A DNA stretch of 64,000 bases, taken from the NCBI RefSeq assembly GCF_050947875.1, contig NC_134572.1, positions 128,634,105 to 128,698,104 on the forward strand. Direction: 5' to 3'. The stretch's first letter is position 1, and each line of letters starts with the position of its first letter. This stretch comes from Dermacentor variabilis. Its lineage: Eukaryota > Arthropoda > Arachnida > Ixodida > Ixodidae. A model generated the notes under the pieces. It had not been told where the DNA came from. It saw nothing but the letters and a program-made list of their open reading frames with translations, and did not search any database. A program made the position numbers and the translations under genes. Shown here in pieces: positions 39,961-50,110 of the stretch.

Positions 39961-40520
39961 ATTGCTAGACCCCTCACTAATCTTTTTAAGAAAGGCGTAC
40001 AATTCCCGTGGGGCACTTCAGAAGCCGCCGCCTTCTCTCGTTGTGTCACTCTTCTAACCTCACCACCCTTTCTCGCCCACTTCGACCCTAATGCCGCTAC
40101 AGAATTGCCTACAGATGCCAGCGGTCATGGCGTAGGTGCCGTCTTAGCCCAGCGCCAGCGTGGCCAGGATCGCGTTATTGCTTATGCGAGCCGCCTCCTA
40201 GCACCATCGGAGCGCAACTATTCCATTACGGAACGAGAATGCCTTGCTGTTGTCTGGGCGGTTGCGAAGTTCCTTCCTTACCTTTACGGTCGCCCTTTTT
40301 CCGTAGTCACTGACCGTCATGCTCTCTGCTTGGCCCTCATCGCTAAAAGATCCTACAGGCCGGCTTGGTCAATGGGCTTTGCGGCTACAAGAATTTTCAT
40401 ATTCCGTGGTCTACAAGTCTGGCCGCCTGCACCAAGACGCTGACAGCTTGTCGCATTACCCTGTTGACGACTCTGACTCCTCCAATATTGCCAGTGCTGC
40501 TTGCGTGTTCTCTGTATGAC
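39961..40520 (+). pseudogene. Gypsy RNase H
   Basis: TIARPLTNLFKKGVQFPWGT and TLLTSPPFLAHFDPNAATEL form the connection; TDASGHGVGAVLAQRQRGQD carries the first catalytic aspartate (T-D-A-S-G), VIAYASRLLAPSERNYSITE the glutamate helix (T-E-R-E-C-L-A), and [18 protein letters not shown] the second aspartate (V-T-D-R-H). The frame then shifts by one base near 40,350; the continuation (40,319-40,516) reads [20 protein letters not shown] and [12 protein letters not shown]. The acidic residues are present. Confidence 0.8.
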
Positions 40521-40559
40521 AGCTGCTTCATTTCGCCGACGAGCAACGTCGTCACGCCT

Positions 40560-41765
40560 ACATCAGAGCACTCATCGATCGTTTTGAACACTCTCCGGCC
40601 AATGTCACTCTACGCCTCTTCGTCCTCCGCGACGGTACTCTGTACCATCGTAACCTTCATTCGGACGGCTCTGTGTTCCTACGTGTCATACCTAAAGACC
40701 TCCACTCAACCGTTCTGAAAGAGCTTCGCGACGCACCAACGGCAGGACACCTCGGCACATCTCGAACCTATGACTGTATACGTCGCCGTTTCTTCTGGCC
40801 GGGCCTTGCCTGTTACGTACGACGTCACGTCGCCACTTGTGAACTTTGCCAATGACGCAAGAAGCCTTCCCACCTCCCCTCTGGTTACCTGCGGCCGCTC
40901 GACATCCCTGCCGAGCCCTTCCATCATGTAGGCTTAGACATTCTCGGCCCATTTCCTGAATCTACATCAGGAAATAAGTAGGTTGCAGTCGCGGCTGACT
41001 ACGCGACCCGCTACGCCGTAACCCGCGCTCTTCCGACCAGTTGCGCAACTGATGTTGCCGACTTCCTTCTACATGATATCATTTTGATGCATGGTGGTCC
41101 GCGTCAATTGCTAACAGACCGTGGCCATACGTTTCTGGCCAAAATCATTGACATCATGCGTGCCTGCTCAATACAGCATAAATTTACCACCTCCTACCAC
41201 CCTCAAACGAACGGCCTCACTGAGTGTTTCAACCGCACCCTTACAGATATGCTATCGAAATACGTTTCAGACGACCACCATGACTGGGACCTGGCTCTAC
41301 CTTACATTACCTTTGCGTACAACTCTTCCCGTCTCGAAACCTCTTGTATGGCCGAGAACCGACGCTACTACTAGACACTGTGCTTCCGTACACCACAGCT
41401 TCAACTAGCGCTTATGCCCGTGATGCTATCGCCCATGCTGACCATGCTCGCCAACTTGCACGCGTTCGTCTACAAGTGTCTCAAGACAAACAGAAGCAAC
41501 GCTACGACCTCCGTCACCGTGCCCGACCTCCGTCATTTTGTGCCTGGCACCTTCGTGTTGCTTTGGTCACCATCGCTTAAAGTTGGCCTTTGTGGGAAAC
41601 TGCTCTCCTGTTATACAGGCCCATATCGCGTGCTCCGCCAAGTTACCGATGCCATCTATGAAATCGTTCTAGCCACGCCCACTACCTCCTCCGCTGTAAC
41701 CACCAGTGACATTGTCCACGTCGCCCGACTCAAGCCCTACAACTCTCCACGCGCCCTGGATATTT
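40560..41765 (+). pseudogene. Gypsy integrase
   Basis: LRDAPTAGHLGTSRTYDCIR, RRFFWPGLACYVRRHVATCE and LCQ form the HHCC zinc domain. PFHHVGLDILGPFPESTSGN contains the first catalytic aspartate, RQLLTDRGHTFLAKIIDIMR the second (T-D-R-G), and PQTNGLTECFNRTLTDMLSK the glutamate, so the D-D-E triad is present. Stops at 40,853 and 40,978 interrupt it. After 41,340 two compensating frame changes lead to DLRHFVPGTFVLLWSPSLKV and SCYTGPYRVLRQVTDAIYEI (GPY/F module) and the end VARLKPYNSPRALDI. Integrase inserts the cDNA. No chromodomain or envelope follows. Confidence 0.85.
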
Positions 41766-41794
41766 AGCAGCACCGTGACGGCGCTTTTTCCGTT

Positions 41795-42008
41795 GGGGGG
41801 GGGGGGGGAGGAGGGGTAGTATTACGATATTATCGGGAGATACTCAAGAGACGAGCCACCGCGAGAACGACGATAAAATTCGTCTATACCGTGGCGCAGG
41901 CGAGTGTCGACCTGGATGTAGGGCTCCAGTGTAAGTAGCCTGTAAATAGCCTTTTTCGTCTGCGTCTTTTTACATGTAACAATATAAACTACGGGATTAA
42001 GAGGAAGC
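41795..42008 (+). repeat. Polypurine tract and partial 3' LTR
   Basis: Fourteen consecutive G residues and GAGGAGGGG (41,795-41,816) precede TAGTATTACGATATTATCGG, the likely LTR start (expected TG, here TA). Within the LTR, AACAATATAAACTACGGG near 41,980 may mark the promoter or poly(A) region. No second LTR is in the window, so the 3' boundary is uncertain. Confidence 0.6.
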
Positions 42009-43487
42009 TTTAACTCGGGCGCTCCTATCCAAATGATGTAAAAAGCGAATTCGTTTCTCTAGGCAAGCACTGCACCAAATTTGGCGAGGTTCGTTACATT
42101 AAAAAAAACTTCAAATCTAGTGATTGTTTGTTTCGAATTTTTATTTACGTCATCAAGCCTTTATAAAAAAATGGCAAAAATCGAAAATTTTCAGAAAACG
42201 AAACTATCGTTTAGAACTCTAAATCAACAATGAAAAACGATACAATTCCATAAATTGCATCGAATAGTATAGCTAAAACCGACAAAATTCATATGGTACA
42301 CATGATTCTCGGAAATTGAGTAATATGGAAACTCAGCTTTTGCAGAACCCTTGCACACCAGTTAAGAAATTCGCATAAGATATAAAATGACATATCAAAT
42401 TTGTCCGCTTTCAATGATCCAATGGATGCCATTTACAGAGCAGCAATACCTTTTCATGATGCAGAGCTATTAATTTGTAAACTTCGTGCTTCTATTTCCT
42501 TTTTCAAACTTGCGTATGTTTGAAAATTTTTGTAACAAAATTCAGGCCCTAAATCAAAATTACGCTTCCAACGGTCACTAAAATTTAGCTTTCTCTCTGA
42601 AATGTAACAAATTTCATCAAAATCGTTCCAGGGGTTGTCAAATAAACACGTTTTTGCGTTTTCATGTATTTGTATGGGCCGCGTCGTATTTGGGCCCGAG
42701 CGAGAGCTTCTTGTTAACACTGGAAAGCAAGAAACGTCAGGCAGCTATTACATTTGACTAGGCATTGTGGAAACACTGATTGTGAAAATGCACTACGCAT
42801 ACATAGCTCATAAGAGCATATCTGCAAAGAAAATGTATTAAAATATTATACAATCATGCAAAAATAAAGTAACATGCCATTGACACATGAGTTGTCACTG
42901 AATACAATTTTTCGACAAATGAGGAGCAATGCTATGCATGACTGCGGGAACACCAACCTATATTACAAACAGGGATCATATTTCCCGTTTTAAACAGCAG
43001 CTCATGCTTTTGCCATGTCAATTATTGAAAGGTTCTCATTATATAAAAGCGTTAAGTGATAGTGGATATCTTGATAGCGATAATAAATACGACGTCAGTT
43101 TACCACTATTGGCGTTTTATGCAAGTCTTACCCAACATTTCTGCGGAAGTCAGTAGCATAAAATTCATTGTAATTTCATTAAATTTTCTAGTATACATAC
43201 ATTGAAAGCTTTATCGTGTAAATTAAGCCAAAATGATGAATTTTATAAGTGCGCATAAATATTTTTCAGTCGCTAGCGTAGAAAATCATCTGTGATCTCG
43301 CGGCCCGTTTCTGTAAAGCAATACAAATGTTGCCAACCATTTTCATCCATTTCTCTATAATATAATACAGTGGTTCTGAGGTTAGTGGATTATTGAGAAG
43401 TATATTTATCATTGAATGAATAAAGGTAACAAGCAGCGCACCAGGCTTAACAAACCAAATATTTAAGTACTTTTTTTCTGATGGTAT
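42009..43487. other. A/T-rich non-coding interval, repeat-like in part
   Basis: No coding motif. The part at about 42,060-42,720 contains GCACCAAATTTGGCGAGGTT and TCATCAAAATCGTTCCAGGG, phrases I associate with a common tick dispersed repeat. The rest (42,720-43,487) is A/T-rich without recognised content. Confidence 0.4.
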
Positions 43488-44345
43488 TTACATGGCAATA
43501 ATCGACATTACAGCGCCATCAAGATTGAGGAAGAAGTAAAAAACTCCTCCCGCATGTAATCGGGGAAAAGAAACCTTTTCATAGGACATGGTAAGATGCA
43601 CGCAGTGAAAGATAAGCGCGATAACATCATCAGCAATTTCTGTCGCATAGTAAAAACAGCAGAATAATTCTATATTAACCTCTACAGTACCCAAAGCAGC
43701 CAATAGCGAGAGATAACAAATTTGAATGAAGGCAGAGAGGTCGGCCTGAGCTGACGCGTTCTAGCCTGCTACTCTGCACAGGGGGGGGGGGTAGGTAACA
43801 GGGACATAAAGGTGGGATGAGGGATGATTATGACATAGAAAGAGAGATTCGCAGCGGTGAAAGCAAGTTCAACATTCTGATAATAAACATTCAGAAAGCT
43901 CATTCCTGAAGCCTGATTCCTGATTTTGAAAATTCAGTTGATTGAGTAGATAAGCCGGCGGTCATAAAAGCATTGCATAACGAAGGAGCACAGGAGGCAT
44001 ACGTGAATAATATTGGCAAATATTTAGGTATGTCACAGTTAACCTGATTGTCTACAAGAAAAGTTGAAAAATAGCTGTCAAGGAAGATGTCAGCTAAAGT
44101 GACACAACCTGTCTAACGGTATTCACTGCAGGCTCAGAGGTATTCCGGTAGTCCATCTATTAAACTGAGAAGATTTAAGAGTGAGGATCAATGGTGAATA
44201 TCTCCATTACCTTCGGTTTGCAGATCACATTGCCTTGTTCAGCAACACTAGGAATGAATTGCAACAAATTGAGAACCTTAACCGAAAAAGTGTAAGAATA
44301 TGGCTTAAGTTTTAATTGCAGAAAACAATACCAATGCTTAACAGC
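43488..44345 (+). mobile_element. RTE-clade remnant (linker and RT pieces, plus strand)
   Basis: At 43,560-43,735 the plus strand reads KMHAVKDKRDNIISNFCRIV and FYINLYSTQSSQ, matching the linker of the minus-strand RTE at 46,850-46,690 (KMYARKDKQPNCVSNLEGTI, FYTDLYGTQKTQ). Further on, HNEGAQEAYVNNI (about 43,975-44,015) and GEYLHYLRFADHIALFSNTR with NELQQIENLN (44,190-44,300) match the RT domain-A-to-palm region, the catalytic F-A-D-D reading F-A-D-H. The copy has large internal deletions and is interrupted by a small repeat at 43,740-43,860. Confidence 0.65.
43725..43860 (+). repeat. Dispersed small repeat, diverged copy
   Basis: GAGGTCGGCCTGAGCTGACG, TTCTAGCCTGCTACTCTGCA and CAGGGGGGGGGGG follow the same layout as the repeat at 13,870-13,995 (GAGGTTAACC..., GGCTACCCTACAC, GGGG) and its inverted copy at 57,040-57,140. 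It lies between the linker and RT parts of the RTE remnant. Confidence 0.45.
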
Positions 44346-45135
44346 CATTTTCTTTACGTATTTTCCGATATTGCCTCAACACAAGCAACGACGCTGCCAA
44401 TACATATGACCGTCACCACGTCAAACATGATTGATTTGCTTCTGGCATCCTCGTGTTTTATCTTATCACCAGTTTCATATGGCTGGCCTCAGTGACCATA
44501 CCATAATTCATTTCACTGTGTCGCTACGCCTGCTTCGCTACGGCCGTCGCCTGTCTCTAAGAAGAGAAGAAACTACAGGAAAGGTGACTACGAGACAATC
44601 AATGCTAAATTGTGCTCATTTGGGTATGAATATTTACTGACGTACCTCGATCAGACAGTGCAGCAAAACTGGAACCTGTTCAAAGGAAAGGTCGATCGGC
44701 TAATTCATAAGCAAATACCTGAAACCCGAAAACCCAGTAACAAAAGTGCACCGCTTGCCAGAACTTGGAAGCCCCGTTAGATAAGGGAAAGCCTCGGTAT
44801 CGAACAGCTCGGGTAAGGAATTCTGCCACTCGCTCGTCCGCCAACTAGACCATGGCGAATGAGTACCCTGAAACACTAAAATCAACAAAATTTACTTTGT
44901 TTGTTAAATCTCTACCTTCGGTATTGGAACAAAGTCAAGACAATTCTGGACGAGGACAGCTAAAAATGATAATAATGAACTATTCTTACTCCCTCCAGAA
45001 GGCCATGCACTACGGAACTATCAGTGTGCGTCTGTCCTAAACAACACCTTCGTATAAGCACTCTTGCACCATCGCCTTACGACAAAACACTTTACTTTTC
45101 CTTTACTTTCCAACGTACTATTGTCATTTCTTCAG
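44345..45135 (+). pseudogene. L2-like endonuclease end and RT linker (copy B)
   Basis: It matches 10,985-11,750. The frames give SNMIDLLLASS-like residues (AAACATGATTGATTTGCTTC is identical in both copies) and then TYLDQTVQQNWNLFKGKVDR-like sequence in one frame, i.e. the region between endonuclease and RT. WNLFKGKVD and RKPR.KSAPLARTW-like residues are better kept here than in copy A. It is interrupted at about 45,140 by the RTE insertion. Confidence 0.55.
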
Positions 45136-45883
45136 AAAAAATCATCATAAATCATCATCATCATCATCATCTTATTTTATGTACACTGTAGGACGAAGGC
45201 CTCTCCCTGCGATCTCCAATTACTCCTGTCCTATGCCAACCGATTCCAACTAGCACCCGCAAATTTCCTAATTTCGTAGCACCACCTAGTCTCCTGCCGT
45301 CCTCTACTGCGCTTCCCGTCTCTTGGTACCCATTTCGTCACACTAATGGTCCAACGGTTATCTAATCTGCGCATATCATGACCTGCCCAGCGCCATTTCT
45401 TTCTGTTAATGTTAATTAGAATGTTGATTATACCCGTTTGCTCTGTGATCCAAACCGCTCTCTTTCAGTATCTTAAAGTTATGGCTAGCATTCTTCGTTC
45501 CATCGCTCCTTCAGCGATCCTTAACTTGTTCTCAAGCTTCTTTGTCAGTCTCCAAGTCTCGGCCCCATATGTCAACACAGGTGAAATGCACTGATTGTAG
45601 AACTTCCATTTCAATGATAACGGTAAGCTTCCAGTCAGGAGCTCACGATGTCTGCCATGTGCGATCCAACCTATTTTTATTCTTCTGTGAATTTACTGCT
45701 CATGGTCATGGTACCCTGTGATTAGTTGACCTAGGTAAAGGTACTCCTTCACAGATTCTTGAGGCTGACTTGCGATCCTGAACACTCTTGTTCCCTTGCC
45801 CGGTTGTTCACCATTATCTTTGCCTTCTGCGTATTAATCTTCAGTTCCACTAGTACACTCTCCCTGTTAAGGCCCTCAATCAT

Positions 45884-46548
45884 TTAGTGTAACTCGTCTT
45901 CAGTGTTGCTGAATAGAACAATGTCATCGGCAAACCAAAGGTTGCCGAAGTATTCGCCGTCGATCCTTACTCTTAAGCTTTCCAGGTTTAAAAGCTTGAA
46001 TGCGCCTTCCAAGCATGCAGTGAATAGCATATGAGAGACTGTGTCTCCTTGTCTGAACTCTTTCTTTATTGGTATCTTCCTACATTTCTTAGAATTAAGG
46101 TGACTGCGGAATCTGTACATATTTCAAAGGTATTTACGTAAGCGGTCTGTATTCCATGATGAAGCAATGCCTCTATGTCTGCTGGTATCTGTACTGAATC
46201 AAATGCTTTTTCATAATCTATGAAAGCCATGCAGAGAGGCTTATTGTACTCTTCGGATTTCTCGATTACCTGATTAGTGGCATGGAGGTGATACATTGTA
46301 GAGTATCCCTTCCTGAAGGCAGCCTGTTTCCTTGGTTGACTAAAGTCAAGTCTTGCAATTATGCTATTGGAGGTAATTGTGGTAAATATTTTATATAATA
46401 CTAGGAGTAAGCTAATGGGCCCATAATTTTTCAGTTCTTTAACGTCTCCCTTTTCGTGGAAAAGTATTATTTTTGCATTCATCCAGTTTTTTGGGTCTCT
46501 TGCAGTCGATACACACTTTGTATAAAGAGCCGCCAGTTTTTCTAGCAT
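45884..46548 (-). pseudogene. RTE reverse transcriptase
   Basis: The frame 46,548-46,066 reads MNAKIILFHEKGDVKELKNY with GPISLLLVLYKIFTTITSNS, KQAAFRKGYSTMYHLHATNQ, and PLCMAFIDYEKAFDSVQIPA (domain A, F-I-D-Y-x-K-A-F-D-S-V intact). The frame 46,120-45,884 continues with PIKKEFRQGDTVSHMLFTAC (domain B, R-Q-G-D) and GEYFGNLWFADDIVLFSNTE (catalytic F-A-D-D intact). One frameshift near 46,090 separates the two. The remaining C-terminus to about 45,190 is degraded but recognisable (GEAFVLQ-like residues before the tail). Confidence 0.8.
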
Positions 46549-46685
46549 AATGTTTCATTCATCTTTGATTAAATCGACTGTTATTGCATCTTCTCCTGCC
46601 GCTTTTCCCAGGTTCATCTCTGCAAGGCCTTTCTGACCTCATCTCTAGTTATAGGAGGAGTTTCTGTATCCTGTTCATTATTGTT

Positions 46686-47111
46686 TCAAATGGAGTACTC
46701 CTGAGTCTTCTGGGTCCCATACAGGTCAGTATAAAATTCTTCTGCTGCTTTTATTGTACCTTCGAGATTGCTGACGCAGTTAGGCTGTTTATCTTTCCGT
46801 GCATACATCTTGGCTTCTACTATGCCAAGTATCCTTCTCGCTGATTTCAGGCTGCGTCCATGTTTTACGGCTTCACACTTTCTCACGTTCCTATTTCGAA
46901 TATCGCTTATTTTCGCCTTGTTGATCACTTTTGACAGTACTGTGAATTCTATCTTATCCCTTGAGTTGGACAATTTCATTCTTTGTAGTTTCTTTATTAG
47001 GTCATTCGTTACTTGAGGGAGCTTACCTACTAGTTGCCTTGGTGCCTTGCCTCCCATTTCAATTGCTGCCTCTGAAGCCAGCCTTGCTACGGTTGCATTC
47101 ATCACTTCCAA
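46686..47111 (-). pseudogene. RTE linker between endonuclease and RT
   Basis: The 141-codon frame reads TNDLIKKLQRMKLSNSRDKI, EFTVLSKVINKAKISDIRNR with NVRKCEAVKHGRSLKSARRI, and FYTDLYGTQKTQ. This helical, basic region between the two enzymatic domains is characteristic of RTE ORF2. It is continuous apart from frame changes at both ends. Confidence 0.65.
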
Positions 47112-47207
47112 GTCATCATCATCATCTCTGTGTTCTAAGGCTGCATATTTGTTTGCAAGTACCAGCCTAAATTTGTCTGCTTTTACCCTTACTGACTCTA
47201 AGTTGAC

Positions 47208-48133
47208 CTATTTCTTCTTGACCAATTTTACTCTTTCTCTGTTCACATTGTGATGAATCCTAGCCCTCACTAACCTATGATCACTGGACTTTACCCTACC
47301 TATCACTTCTACCTCCTGCACTATGCTGGGATCGGCCAAAAGTATAAAATCAATTTCATTTCTTGTTTCACCATTAGGGCGTTTCCAGGTCCACTTTCTG
47401 ATGGAACGTTTCCTGAAAAAGATCATTATTCTCAGCTTATTCCTTTCTGCGAATTCTGCCAGCATCTCTCCTCTAGCATTTCTAGAATCGACGCCGTAGT
47501 GGCCAATTGCCTGTTCACCCGCCTGCTTTTTCCCCACTTTTGCATTGAAGCCACCCGTTACTACTGTATACGTAGTTTGCACGTTTATAATCGCTAATTC
47601 AACATCTTCATAAAACTGATCTACTTCCTCATCGTCGTCACTGGATGTTGGAGCATAGGCTTTCACTACCTTTAATGCTTACCTGTTATTAAGTTTGATT
47701 ACAGGTACTGCTACCCTCTCATTAATTCGTCAATGTTGCCCGCTATGTCCTTATGAATTACGAATCCTACCCGGTATTGCTTCTTATGAAGGAGACCTCT
47801 ATAGCAGAGGACATGGCCGTTATTTAAAAATGTATAAGTCTCACCAGTTCTTATCTCGCTAAGGCCGATAATATTCGAAACAACGTCTGCTAGTTCCTCA
47901 AAGAGTGCTGCTAAGCTAGCCTCACTCGACAGAGTTCGGCTGTTAAAGGTTGGCAGGGTCACTTTCCATTGGCGGTCTGTCCGGACCCAGAGATGCTTAG
48001 CACAGTCGGTGGCGTTACAGGTCTGACCACTGCCTTGGTCAGGTGCTCCGCAGCTGGTGGGGACTGAAGGACATTGGTTAACTGTAGATATCATCAGGGA
48101 ATTTGTCGCCGAACACTGCACCAGGGAGGCCAA
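47208..48133 (-). pseudogene. RTE endonuclease
   Basis: The frame 48,133-47,711 contains WKVTLPTFNSRTLSSEASLA (N-x-R-T-L, start of the domain), IIGLSEIRTGETYTF (catalytic glutamate in G-L-S-E) and RVGFVIHKDI. The frame 47,666-47,208 continues with KAYAPTSSDDDEEVDQFYED, YTVVTGGFNAKVGKKQAGEQ (expected G-D-F-N; here G-G-F-N, aspartate lost), RNEIDFILLADPSIVQEVEV and GRVKSSDHRLVRARI (S-D-H). Catalytic loss and a frame change at about 47,700 make it inactive. The nuclease would nick target DNA. Confidence 0.75.
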
Positions 48134-48339
48134 TTCCTGTTCTGGTGAGGGAGTGTCTTTGTTAAAGCATAATGGGCCTTCCTAATTAGGTTGTATCTGG
48201 ATTAGTATAGCCCCACTTGCTCTCGGCATCTTTCGCCCGTGTCAGGCGTCACTCCAAGCCTGCAGATCAATCAGACCAATTATACTTATCTAACGTTTTC
48301 ATCGTCATGCTCCGTTGATTGCAGAACAAGGAAATTTCT

Positions 48340-49140
48340 AAATAAAACACCTTAATGTTCTGTCATGTTGAATGCAGTTTCCCATAGTCGCTTCACAAAG
48401 ATGGTCTCCTAACTGTCTAATCGGCAAAATAAGCCCAGTACACCTATCAGTGAACAAGCAGAACCCATTTAGCTACTGGCTGACATTACTTACATCAATT
48501 CCATGCAAAATCATAGAGCACATCTACACTCAACTCGTCAATTTTCTAGAAGCAGATAACGTTTCCACTCCCGCATTGCATGGCGTCCGGAAGCAATTAT
48601 TTTTTTTTTGGGGGGGGGGACTCAATTGCTAATTTTACTATTTACTTGCATGTGTCTAGATTCCTCATTTCTGACTTACTGCATCTTTTCAGACTTCACG
48701 AAAGCGTTGGATAAAGCTAACCACTCACTCCTATTGTTCAAACTGAACTGCCTTCATATCAACCCGAATATTCGTAACTGGATTCGCGCCTTCCTCACCA
48801 ATTGCGCACAGTATGTATCATGCGATAACCATTACTCGCAGACGTTATTTTGTCTCAAGCATGTTTATAGCTGCTGCAAAACATGGAACAATTTGTTAAA
48901 TATTTAAAACCTAATGACAGTGCGTGCCATTCACAGCTGATTATCAAGCCCAAACCTGTTTCTTCCTACCGGCACCTTGGTGTTAACATTTATCGTATGT
49001 TACCACGGAACTATCTTTTAAAGTGCATTACATCAAAATGTCCGTGCGCTAGGGCACTTATGCAAAAATTTTTTCTTAGCTACAGATTCATTAGGAAAAT
49101 TACTGTACACAACCTAATGTTCGGCCACAAGTAGGCATCA
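48340..49140 (+). pseudogene. L2-like reverse transcriptase remnant (copy B, plus strand)
   Basis: This continues the L2-like element after the RTE insertion: NKQNPFSYWLTLLTSIPCKI and IEHIYTQLVNFLEADNV, then a G-rich insertion (48,600-48,619), SDFTKALDKANHSLLLFKLN (domain A, D-F-x-K-A-x-D), and IRNWIRAFLTNCAQYVSCDN. Then, unlike copy A, it jumps directly to HVYSCCKTWNNLL, so about 130 bp including the palm Y/F-x-D-D motif is deleted. The C-terminal RLLPRNYLLKCITSKCPCAR-type bases follow. Sequence matches 11,840-12,780. Confidence 0.65.
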
Positions 49141-49149
49141 TTCATATCA

Positions 49150-50110
49150 TCCCAAAAAACGTTGTTAGTAATGTGAACACCAGGTAACAATAAGAAGCTA
49201 CAGTTTGCAATGTGATATTAAGAGAATAAGTAGAGCAGGTCAAGTCATCACGAGAAGCTGTCTTTGATTTGCACTTGTTTATATTTTATTGCATCTTCAA
49301 AACACGACACCAGTTAGTGATTCTACCTAGGTGAGTTTGAAGGACTTTAATGCCCGAATCGTTAGCAATTTGATGGTATAGGACACAATTATAGGGAAAC
49401 AGACACACATTGTACGAAACGAAAGTTAGTGAGTTATCTATATATATAAGAAACAACAAGGGACCCAGTACGGATCATTGAGTCACACCTGAACCAACTG
49501 GCGCCGAAGGGGAGCAGGCATTATTATCAAAGACGAACTGAACATGAGACGTAAGGAAAGCGCGTATCCATGTAATTATAGCGGAATTAGCACTAAGCAC
49601 TCTTACTTTATGTAATTTGCAGCGAATTGCTTACGTTATCAAACGTTTTAGCAAAGTCTCAAATAAGCAATTAGGTTAAGAATCAATTCTAAATATGCTT
49701 GCAAAATGCATGCATGCAAAAAATATTCACGTCGTTAGTGAATGAGTAGAGCTTGCGGAGTCCGTGCTTTGTGGGTGTGAAACAATTGCTGGCCTTAAAA
49801 AAAATTAGCCAGATATGTGAAGATATTGTACTCTATTACATTGCAGTGTACTGATGATAGTGAACGTGACCTGTTTTTATTAGAACCATGATTTTACCCC
49901 GATTTGTGGATCGGAATTACTTTGCTTGTCTGGCAGTCTGTGGGAAGAGTTCCAAATTTATACCATTGCGAGAAAATGCCTTCAAGAATGATAAAATAGC
50001 ATTAAACGTTGTAACGAAAGAATTTGGGATTTAATTGGTGAAGATAATAACAAGGCTTTAGTTTTAAATTCTGGATTATTTCACTTTTTTGGTTGTTCAC
50101 CTATATGATG
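49150..50110 (-). pseudogene. L2-like reverse transcriptase remnant (copy B, minus strand)
   Basis: It matches 14,578-15,560 on the same strand. SRDDLTCSTYSLNITLQTVA and SYCYLVFTLLTTFF correspond to the thumb; ATGTGTGTCTGTTTCCCTAT and QIANDSGIK correspond to the palm region of copy A; the bases for QFVFDNNACSP lie at about 49,510-49,545. It is more decayed than copy A. It abuts the plus-strand element at 49,140-49,155 through a deletion junction. Confidence 0.55.

Larger units (their letters stand above)
39341..42008 (+). mobile_element. Ty3/gypsy element, 5' truncated inside RT, with partial 3' LTR
   Basis: Pol domains occur in order: RT (39,341-39,960), RNase H (39,970-40,500), integrase (40,560-41,765), then a polypurine tract (G-rich, 41,795-41,816) and an LTR-like end (41,817-about 42,008). 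Frames are well kept: one frame from 39,322 to about 40,355 with a double stop at 39,589-39,594, then a second frame from 40,319 to 41,374 with three stops, then two short shifts. The missing 5' part (5' LTR, gag, protease, RT fingers) is replaced by the 3' end of an I-like element. Confidence 0.8.
45140..48280 (-). mobile_element. RTE-clade non-LTR retrotransposon inserted in copy B
   Basis: Minus strand: a 5' leader (48,280-48,135), endonuclease (48,133-47,208), linker (47,111-46,686), RT (46,548-45,884), a C-terminal region, and a 3' tail of ATG/TGA repeats (plus strand TCATCATCATCATCATCATC at 45,148-45,172). Length is about 3.1 kb. Copy A is uninterrupted at the equivalent point (about 11,760), which confirms that this is an insertion. 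BovB-type RTE elements are known from ticks. I cannot say from this sequence alone which RTE subclade this is. Confidence 0.8.

Noticed and set aside
39341..42008. Endogenous retrovirus with an envelope gene
   Set aside because: The pol ends with the GPY/F module and is followed within 60 bp by the polypurine tract and LTR; there is no room for an envelope gene. None of the other gypsy copies shows one.
42454..42720. Minus-strand 88-codon frame as a gene
   Set aside because: It falls in an A/T-rich interval with phrases of a dispersed repeat, and has no start context or domain.
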